Shown here: positions 55,853 to 64,000 of the stretch, piece by piece
Numbering within the stretch: position 1 is the stretch's first letter
How the letters are laid out: each line of letters opens with the position of its first letter
Source of the DNA: Isoetes taiwanensis
Lineage: Eukaryota > Streptophyta > Lycopodiopsida > Isoetales > Isoetaceae
Assembly (NCBI GenBank): GCA_021234155.1
Contig: JAJEKV010000003.1
Span: 24,150,874 to 24,214,873 of the forward strand
Reading direction: 5' to 3'
DNA length: 64,000 nucleotides
Position numbers and translations under genes: made by a program
The notes under the pieces: model-generated
Database searches by the model: none
What the model saw: the letters and a program-made list of their open reading frames with translations, nothing else
What the model was told of the DNA's origin: nothing

Positions 55853-56075
55853 CTTGAACGATAAACTGGCTCATTCCGACCTTGTCATCAGTGAAGTCAA
55901 GAGGAAACGCGGTTAGTTTTGATTGCCTTAATAATTATTCCTCTTGTATACCCTTAGCTGAGAACAATATGTTAAACAGATGACTTGGGGCTCTCAAAAC
56001 ACGAAAAAGGAAGCTCATGATCAACTATGTTACGCATTTGATAATGGCATCAACATTCTGGATACTGCTGAAATA
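55853..56075 (+). pseudogene. Aldo-keto reductase two-exon fragment (copy C)
   Basis: Exon 2 starts at 55,980 (MTWGSQNTKKEAHDQLCYAF). Exon 1 is damaged at its 3' end: GTCAAGAGGAAACGCGGTTAG replaces the normal TLG end and donor. Confidence 0.85.
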
Positions 56076-56169
56076 GTACAGTCCCCTTTAGTATCAACAT
56101 GGCTATATTTTGATGGGAAATTGCAGATTCTCATAGTAAATAAAGTTTTATCCCAAATTCTTTATGCAT

Positions 56170-56650
56170 GAATTGTTCGTTTCAAGCAGGCTGCATCAAG
56201 CAATATGTTCTCCTTTCAACTACATCCAGATGGGGTATATTCCCGTAATGCATTGGCTAAGCTGTATGGTCATGTATGCCTTTGCGGTGAGTATCTTTTG
56301 GATAGTTTTATCAGTTGCATTACAGGATAGTTCTATCACCTGCAAATTGAATGTGGTAAATGGCATAGAATCCAGAAGCCCAAAAGAAGATGCAAGCTAT
56401 GTGGTTCAGAGAAAATAGAGGATGAACAACACTTCTTGATCTTGTGTCCAGCTTATGAAATCAGTAGATGGCAGCATGAGATGTCTATTTTTTCAGATAC
56501 CTTCAACAACATTAGCAGCATGGCAAATAAGAGAGGTTTGTTACTTGTTGTGTCTATTTGAGTTTGTAATTCTTCTTGCCCTGGATTGCAAGGTCTTTAT
56601 GATATTGTGAATATATTTATCTTTATCTTTATCCTTTATCTTTAGAAAGG
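56170..56650 (+). mobile_element. LINE 3' fragment (copy C)
   Basis: Keeps the best zinc-finger frame of the four copies (CKLCGSEKIEDEQHFLILCP). TTTATC tail at about 56,615-56,643. Confidence 0.82.
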
Positions 56651-57071
56651 AGAATCAGATTTGTTCAGCAAGCTACTCTAAATAGATTCTCTTTTTCTTG
56701 TGGATCAGTCTCTTGTTGGATGCTGTGATTGCTAGAACATTGACATGAAACGTGCCAAGGAAATTTTTGGGCAAAAGATCTGACCGAGTCTATGGTCTAT
56801 ACCAGCTTATGAGGTCTCTTTGTTCAATTGTTTCTTTGTAATTAACTAGTGGAAGATTTTTTTCAATCATGTCAAATAGTGCAAGGACACTCTGGTTGGA
56901 TCTCTGATTCCGTGATCCAAATTTTTCTCTAGATACGAAGAGGTTTATCTCCAGACCTCTTGATACGAAAACATCACATTATAATTTCTGTGATCATTGC
57001 TTTGCTCTAATAGTTTGAAAAAAATGATGAAGAATTATATATACAAGACTACTTCCAAATCTTCTTTCATG

Positions 57072-57220
57072 GCAAGGGACGAGCATACATGCCTAACCCA
57101 GAGGCATGATGTAATGAAGTGGCACATAGTTCAGTTGAAACTGCAGAAACATCAGCATCAGCGCCATAATCTATGAACGACTTTACCGTATTACAATATC
57201 TTTGTCTTACAGCATGCACA
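57072..57220 (-). pseudogene. Ankyrin-repeat fragment (copy C)
   Basis: Same as 21,175-21,322. Minus strand. Confidence 0.62.
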
Positions 57221-57307
57221 AACTATTTCATAGTAAAAAATTGATGAGATATTGTGACATTATATCTTTTGACACTACATGCATGCAAGTAGGCTCTCGA
57301 AGTTCTT

Positions 57308-57340
57308 ACTAGAGCCCGGCAACGCGGGCACCATAACTAG
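57308..57340 (+). mobile_element. Helitron 3' terminus (copy C)
   Basis: Same hairpin and CTAG end as 21,408-21,440, followed by T. The flanking TCATCACTACCTATATAAAG is shared with copy A, so the insertion predates the segmental duplication. Confidence 0.85.
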
Positions 57341-57928
57341 TCATCACTACCTATATAAAGCAGTATAATTTGTTCTCATAAAAAATTCAAGTCTAATATT
57401 CCTGGGTTGAGAGTAGCCTTGGCACTCGACACGTACTATTTTTTGCTCATTTCTAAAACCTTAAAAAAGAAAAATTAGAAGGTGGACACGTAAAAGGGGG
57501 CAAATTCCCATGTTTCGTCCAAAAGCTCGCTGCCAATTTGCTTTTCGGCCAAGCCACTGCCATGGAAAGCAGAGGATGAAATTGAGCCTGTGCAAACCGG
57601 TTAGAATTGTGAATGTAATGGAAAGAGGTTTGAGGTTGACTGCGCCATTTGTGCAAACCGGTTAGAATTGTGAATGGAATGGAAAGAGGTTTGAGGTTGC
57701 AGGGGCACAAGAACTCGCCATAGGCAAGATACCATGCTTACTACAGCTGGATCCAAACTACGTTCCCCTGCAAATCCGGTCTACGGCCATAGCTAAGGTC
57801 TGCGATATCTCCAGATGATGAATCCTCTCGCCAGTATGGCTCCTGCATTTTTTATTGCTATGTAGACCATAGCTAAGGTCTGCATTTTTTATTGCTGTGT
57901 AGACCATAGCTAAGGTCTGTTTTTGCAG
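57341..57928. repeat. Unit 2 flank up to TM9SF
   Basis: Carries the 61-bp tandem pair and one copy of the 223-bp repeat. The AGACCATAGCTAAGGTCTG tail is doubled and runs into the TM9SF acceptor. It lacks the CACTA/F-box insert and the 26,610-27,335 stretch of unit 1. Confidence 0.85.
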
Positions 57929-58356
57929 GTGTATTATGTGTATGGATTCATGTTATTGTTCTTCTTGATACTCATGATTGTAACTGTGTGTTACAATAGT
58001 CAGCACATATTTTCTTTTGAACGCCGAGAACTATCATTGGCAGTGGACATTGTTCTTTTCAGCTGCCTTAATTGCAGCATATGTTTATCTTTATTCGATA
58101 TATTATTACTATATGAAAACAAAAATGTCAGGGTTCTTTCAGACAAGCTTCTATTTTGGCTATATGCTGATGTTTTGCATGGGATTGGGCATTCTTTGTG
58201 GTAAGAAGAGTTCATGTATGAGTTTTGTTATCCATGTCGTCAGCAGCAAGTTTGGATTCACATCTTAATGTTACGTTGTGGAATGCAGGTGTTATTGGAT
58301 ACTTGGGATCATCTGTGTTTGTCCGGCGGATATATAGAAACATAAAATGTGATTAA
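57929..58356 (+). pseudogene. TM9SF last two exons, copy C
   Basis: Exons 57,929-58,200 and 58,289-58,356. Same splice sites, same missing GT in the VTVC region and same K-C-D end as copy A. Sequence upstream of the acceptor is unrelated to a TM9SF intron beyond a few bases. Confidence 0.92.
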
Positions 58357-58612
58357 CAAGTCTGCATACTGGTATAACCTCCAGTTATTTGTTATATTCA
58401 GATTTATTTCCAGGGTTTTACTTTTTCAATCTGGAACTTGTCGGAGAGCAAATTCTTTAATTCTCTCCATTATGTGATGGGGGCACGACCAGTTATTTTG
58501 ACACATTAGGCATCTTCAGATCTGACACTATTCCAACCCTTTGACAGTTAAATGGCAAGCTTCTGCTGCAATTCACCATGTGCATAGGAATGTTATTGGA
58601 AATATTAACATG

Positions 58613-59025
58613 TCACACGATTAGTGTGTCTTATATTTTAAGACATACTATTGGTCCACGTCAACATTTAAGAAGAATTGGTTTTCACATGGAATTATAT
58701 AAGACATGTCTTATTTAGGTTCGGGTAGGTTTGGATAGGTTTGGTAAGGGCAATGGAGTCTTATTTTATACCGGGGGACTTCCCCCGCCATAAAATAAGA
58801 CACCACTTATTATATTCTATTTTATTCTATTGACCAATCATATTCAAAATAATGGGTGGTCTTATTTTGTGATGGTTTTCACACTAGTATTTGTTAGTGT
58901 CTCATTTACATAAGACACCCTGTAGTGTGAAGACAACTTATATTTGTGTGTCTTATTTTTTGCTTTGGAGTCACAAATGATGTCTTATATGAAATAGGAC
59001 AGCCATATTATAAGACATCGTGTGA
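58613..59025. mobile_element. Foldback TIR element, short form
   Basis: TCACACGA...TCGTGTGA ends and the same internal hairpins as 28,032-29,641, without the 1.2-kb cargo. 413 bp, no ORF. Confidence 0.75.
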
Positions 59026-59378
59026 AAAGGCCCTAAACCGATGCACAAGGTTTGAAAGCTGATCTAGTTTTTTATTTTTGTTGCTTGCTTAGAGCGGCTG
59101 AGGCCTTGACTATTGTACTGGATATTCTTTAAACAATCATCCTCACCTTTTTTTGATTCGTTCGGCATATGCACGGCGAATGAGTGAGCAGAGTTCATGA
59201 CATACTACCTATTTTTGTCAAAATGGCTTAAAATGCTTAAATCTTTAAGTTTGAATAGATCTTTAGGGTTTATGTGTTTTATTATGTTTAACTCAAAAAA
59301 AAAAAGTCTTGACGGTAACTCAAAACTATATGGATCTCTATATTATAGCCATATGAATAATGGATTGGATAGGAAGAC

Positions 59379-59542
59379 ATGGCCGCAGCTGTGCCACTAT
59401 GGTGTGCATTGCCTCAGCAGCCAAGGCCATCCCTCTTTGCCACACAATTTCGTTCAAACAACCTCTCTCTGGAGACAAATTCTAAACTCTGGGATGATAA
59501 AGAAATGCCTTTGGCCAATAGGATCTTTGGATTATATCGAAG
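59379..59542 (+). pseudogene. Transit-peptide-like first exon, copy C
   Basis: Same start and first 45 codons as 29,989-30,151. The end is altered (ATCTTTGG for GACTGCTGG), which shifts the frame before the GTATTT donor. Confidence 0.55.
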
Positions 59543-59610
59543 GTATTTCCTCCCGAAATGGAGTACATGTTCATGTTCATCCAAAGACACAAAGTTCACC
59601 AAGCCACAAA

Positions 59611-59768
59611 ACAAGTGAACATTGCAAAAAACATATAGCATAGTTAGGGTAGTTAGGGCTGTTATTGAAAAGTTTTAATCAAGAATGTTTTGAAGTATTT
59701 TGAACAAGTGAACATTGCAAAAAACAAATAGCATAGTTAGGGTAGTTAGGGCTGTTATTGAAAAGTTT
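59611..59768. repeat. Tandem duplication, period about 92 bp (copy C)
   Basis: Counterpart of 30,216-30,372. Confidence 0.9.
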
Positions 59769-60350
59769 ATCAAAATACTTCATTGTCAGCGGCTTTTTAT
59801 GTGCTTCACATCATGGTTTGTATTTTCAATATTTTATGAAATAAATCATTGGAACTGAAGGTTTACTTTCATGTGATGCCTTTCTTCATAACCTAGTGGC
59901 ATGACACGAAATACTTAAAGAAGTGCTTAATAGGTCATACTATTCTATGTATAAAAAACATACTACCATAGATGATCCGAGCTCCTGTTAGAATTGTTTT
60001 CGTTATTTTTGTAATTTCGCTATTTTTTCTAGTGCATGCTCTTAGGTTGGATACCCCATAGTCTACTCGTGCAATGCCTTCCCATATTATACTAATATCA
60101 AGCATCACATTTTAAGAACTTTTGCACCAGTCCAAAGTTACACAAATTTTCCCTGCATGAGTGAGTTGACGAAGAAATGTTGTTGGTGGCCTTGGCCGTT
60201 TAATATTTCTTGTATTATGTAATGGAAATTAAAAAAATGCTTGTTAATATATTTTTCGTTAAAGAAAACATGACAAATTATATTATATTCTATTATTAGT
60301 GTTTCTAACCTACTTGTTATAACATGCAGAACTGACTCCGCCTTTGACAT

Positions 60351-60703
60351 AATATGCTTGGTTTATAGCAGGAGCATTTGTAAGTGTGGCAGGAAGGCTG
60401 TGATTTAGAGTCTACATTTTGATAGTCCATTCGAATGCATCGTGCGGAGGCATAGTACTAGAAATATATCAAGTTTGCACACGTAATGATTAGACTAGAT
60501 CTTCCTATTATCTTCAATACCAACTTTCTATATACTAGAAACAGTATACTACATTTGATAGCATAGACATGAAAAGATAAAAGACCAAGTAGTCAAAATA
60601 AAAGGACATCAAGTGCAAAAAATCTTTATAAATTCTCCACGTATTTACAACCCAAATGGGAGCTGTACAATCTCAATAACCATATAGAAATGGCAGTACA
60701 ATT
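60351..60703. other. Dof downstream flank, copy C
   Basis: Shared with copy A. No gene. Confidence 0.5.
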
Positions 60704-61558
60704 TCAATATGAATATACAAAATGGTGAACATTCTCAAATGTTAAGTTCTCATTGGAAGCAACAAACTTGCCTTTAGGTTTCCTAGATTGTGGAGGCTTT
60801 CGAGGTCCTAACACCCTTAGTTTGCCCCCAACAGTCCACTCTCTCTTGCAACTTCTGCACGTATACCTGTGTTGGCCTTGCTTCTTATTGTTGAAGTAGT
60901 CGAAGCGTGTGTTATCACTGAAACACCTAGGGCAATCAAGATGGGGCATCTCTATCTTCTGCTTCTTCATCCTTGGAGCTGTCATTTCTTGTGGCATAGT
61001 TGCCATGCTTCTTTGTTACTGCGCTTTCAAGTTGAATCGAGTTGGCAACTATCTTCCTCTTCTTCATCTTTGAGGCTGCCATTCCTTGTGTTGCTTGTTG
61101 CTCCCATGGTCGCCATTCACGCGGATATGTACAAGTGTTCCATGTGCTTACTGTTGCCTGTTCACTTCCAAGTCCAATTGATGCATTGACCAAGTCATGC
61201 ATGGCTATACTGGCTTCTGCTTCAACTTCACTATCTCCTTTGCAGAGATTTTCTTCTATTGACTGACAAAAGTTGACAAAGTCCTCATCTAGGTCTTCTG
61301 CAAACAAGCCATCCAATGATGGCGCTTTGTCCTCTACCAATAAGCCACCTAATTCATCCATAAGCTTAAGTATGTCTTCCTCAGATAAGTCTTCGTCAGA
61401 GAGGTGTTCATCATCAAGAACGTCTAAAGTAGGAGCTGTAAAGACGCATTGACATCAAGTACGTCAATACATGCTAGGGCGTCCTCCTGGTCCAAGCTCC
61501 TCAGATAGTTGAATTCCTCCGCACTCAAAATAAAGTCTTCGTCGTCAAGCTCCGCCAT
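60704..61558 (-). CDS. Dof-type zinc-finger transcription factor, frame breaks (copy C)
   Basis: ATG at 61,558. Same acidic N-terminus, basic motifs and Dof finger as copy A. Lesions differ. One A is missing near 61,440 (GTAAAGACG against GTAAAAGACG). A local shift at about 61,105-61,160 is compensated. TTCTTTGTTACTGCGC replaces GCTGTTGCCTGTCTGC near 61,010. The base missing in copy A near 31,690 is present here. The two copies together imply one ancestral frame of roughly 285 codons. Confidence 0.86.
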
Positions 61559-63173
61559 CGTGAAAGTCCTCCTTGAAAATGCTGTAAGTTAATGCGAAAT
61601 CTGGAATGAATGGGAGTCTTATATTGGTTGCCTTGATTCCCAAGTTATCCCCATTTCTTAAAATATCTCCTAAATATATCAGTGATCTTTTTGTGCTCAC
61701 GTAAATATCGCAGGGGAAAGCCATGGGCAGATGACGCGGCCATGGATATACCAGCACAGATTGCATTCCGCGGCCATAGATGGGGCAGTTTCAAAAGGAA
61801 GAAAAAGAGATGTGGTACTATTTTTCAAAGAAATGGCGTGGAATTTCTTGCCGAGGAGCATAATGCACAGAGATTTGACTATGGCAGGTTGTAGTTGTAG
61901 CTGTTAAATCCATCAGAAATCCTTGGTAATTTAGGTTTTTATGCACTTCCCTTCCTTAAAATTTCAATATTCTAATGGTTATATCAGCGAAGTTGGTAAG
62001 AATGCACTTATGGCAGTTGAATTCTTACAGAGAAATGGCTGCAAAGCCCGTGAACTATTTTATACTGGAAGGGTGCATCTTCAAAACATGGACCACTGAT
62101 GTGGTGCATCAGTCTGCATAGGCCAGTCTATGGCTATGCAACCGTTATGCAGGTTTCTCTCATACAACTCTGCAATTTAGAAGAGATTCTGAAAGATCCA
62201 TGCCTTTCATAGAAGGTTAACATCGTATTGCAGCATGTGGGTGGCATCACTGTTTAAAGGCAAAAATAATTGGCTGGAAAATATTAATAGTGATTTCTGC
62301 CGATGGACCTTCATTGGGCTGGATTTTTGACCAGTTGTGGGTGCCTTCTAATGGCTGGGGTTTATTTTAATTCAACTCTTTTAATTTCTGTGATTGACCA
62401 AAGAGAGATAGTGGGAGCCACCATTTCTTGAATTGGTTGGGCAGATAGGGAATTTGACAGAATATCTGAGACAGTTGGTGTGCCATGAGTGGTGCACCTA
62501 TGATGTATTCAGTTTGGCTATTGAATGGAAACCTTTGATATGTTCATTGAAGAGGCTACTTTATATGGAAAGCAAGAATAAATTTTTGCTTTTGGCATGT
62601 ACTGTTGAAGGGTTGGAGGAATACTAAAGCTCATGACATGATTGCAGACTCACTCAGAAATCTGCAGCATTGCATGTGAGCTAGAAGAATCCTCTATGAA
62701 GCCTGAAGACTCCTATGGATACGGGAACTCCAAAACAAAAAGGATGATGTAAGCAGTGCAGTTTGCTTGTTAGTCCAAAGGAAGATATTGAGAAAAAGAA
62801 GAAGGGAAGAGTAAGACTGATGGAATGAAGAAATTGAGCAAGCGTCTTTCCAAAGGAAACGTGATAAAACTGTCCCAGTCAATCTTTGAAACAGAGAGCT
62901 CAATCTATTCAGATCCGGCGGAAGAAAATGATCTGAACCAGTGGAGAAGTTATGTTAGTTATATGTCCAAGTGAGAGTGTTGGAAGTAATAAACACACTT
63001 TCTTGTGGTGTCTTGTGTGTCTGGGATTATTCTCTTGTGTCCATCTGTCCGTTGATTGTTCCTGTCTTTCTAGTTGCATTGTTTTAACACCCCTTAGGCT
63101 GTTCAAACCTTTCTTTATTCCTGATGATTCAGACTATCTGATTGCTTATTTCTTGTTGTTAACGTAGTTAGAC
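61559..63173. other. Divergent Dof-SLAH interval, copy C
   Basis: Near-identical to 32,170-33,779, including the 70-codon ORF (61,682-61,894) and the acceptor before the SLAH ATG. Confidence 0.5.
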
Positions 63174-64000
63174 ATGGCTGATGAACATAATACTAAGGAG
63201 CCTCCAGAAAAGCATGGAATTGACATAGATTTGCCATCAAATTTTTGTTTTCCTTCACCAGGAGCTTGTAACCCAACAATACATCCAAGATCTCCTTCCT
63301 CTCCTCCTATTTCATTTATGTCCGACAATGAAGAATATTCTAGAAATGAAGCTCATCCGTTTGATGATAAACTTCTTCCAGATACTTACAGTTGCTATAG
63401 ACCCTTCACACGAGGTCAGAATCCACATGGAGACAAATGGCAATTATATTGCAGGGGATACTGGTTTGGAAGGAACATCTGTTCCTTCAGAGAGGCCAAG
63501 CTTTTCTTCGAAGTCAGATCATGGAACACCTAGAGGCAGCAAGAAGTTCACCAACTCCTCACACAACTCCTCACACAACTCCTCACACAGCGGAGACAGC
63601 GAAAGTTATGGGTACTTTAGAACAAGGTCTTCTAGCCTGATACCTGCATTAGAAAAGCAGTTGTCCAGATTGAAAGATAAAGATCCTGGTGAAAAGTTGG
63701 ATGCCATACCATATGTGCCTGAGACGTGTCCTGATGTTCCAAGTAATCTGCCTACAGGTCGTTATTTTGATGCACTACAAGGAGCGGAACTTGAAGAATT
63801 AAAGGTTCGTCTGCATTTAGAAAAGAATATTACATCATAGCGTATGCTTCACAGATGGTAAAAACTGATTGGTGACTTTGACATTGCCCATTTAAAATCC
63901 AAGTACAAAGTTAGACTATTTTAAAGGCTAGTAGAAATTTCTCTAATATCAGCTACTTGATTCAGGGATCCGAGGATATTCTCCTACCAAAAGACCAGCA
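63174..64000 (+). CDS. SLAH-like: S-type anion channel (SLAH), copy C, cut by window end
   Basis: Exon 1 63,174-63,804, intron 63,805-63,965, exon 2 from 63,966. It has one extra base near 63,510 (TTCTTCGAAG against TTCTTGAAG) relative to copy A and an extra CACAACTCCT repeat unit near 63,560. Here the frame through SERPSFSSKSDHGTPRG is open without a break into GRYFDALQGAELEELK. The frame from the first ATG is the one that closes (63,533). A base error upstream, near 63,390, would reconcile both. Confidence 0.9.

Larger units (their letters stand above)
50261..64000. repeat. Segmental duplication, unit 2 (cut by window end)
   Basis: Second unit in the same orientation as unit 1. It ends at the window edge inside exon 2 of the second SLAH gene, equivalent to about 34,593 in unit 1. 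By eye most blocks are nearly identical, with scattered small indels. Unit 2 keeps the pre-insertion state at the Helitron site (50,632/50,633) and at the retroelement site (51,323). Confidence 0.88.

Overview
This window is nuclear DNA of a land plant. The signs are spliced genes with GT-AG introns, plant-type families (Dof zinc finger, SLAC1-type anion channel, COI1, PPR, F-box/kelch), plant-style Helitrons and CACTA elements, and dense nested transposon and gene-fragment debris in AT-rich sequence. The species cannot be named. A large-genome seed-free plant or gymnosperm is plausible: the LINE ORF1 looks like animal L1 ORF1, and the channel, COI1 and Dof sequences are divergent.

Layout. 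The window holds one full unit of a segmental duplication (about 1-50,260) and the start of the next unit in direct orientation (50,261-64,000). Position 1 pairs with 50,261 and 372 with 50,632 without an indel; 11,117-11,805 pairs with 50,633-51,323; 17,658-34,593 pairs with 52,957-64,000. The first unit is enlarged by later insertions. These are a nested Helitron pair (373-11,116) whose empty site survives in unit 2, a truncated gag-bearing retroelement with LINE and COI1 debris (about 11,806-17,657), a 4.4-kb insert with a CACTA end and an F-box/U2B'' chimera (21,965-26,364), and 1.2 kb of cargo inside a TIR element (28,341-29,548). Unit 2 has its own 550-bp foldback element (53,119-53,668) and a third, partial Dof copy (52,262-52,945).

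The shared core reads, in order: aldo-keto reductase exons, a LINE 3' end, an ankyrin fragment and a Helitron 3' terminus; then the last two TM9SF exons, a TIR element, a transit-peptide-like first exon, a Dof gene on the minus strand and an S-type anion channel (SLAH) gene on the plus strand. Dof and SLAH are the only near-complete host genes. Both carry single-base frame breaks.

Between the units lies a very large inverted repeat (arms 37,303-39,998 and 41,032-43,595, spacer about 1 kb) built from the same Helitron/LINE module. It is followed by an ORF1-only L1-like LINE (44,890-45,780), then about 3 kb of pyrimidine-rich degenerate tandem repeats.

Differences between the near-identical copies fall repeatedly at CAG/CTG trinucleotides, and many frame breaks are one-base events. 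Part of the apparent pseudogenisation may therefore be sequencing or assembly error.
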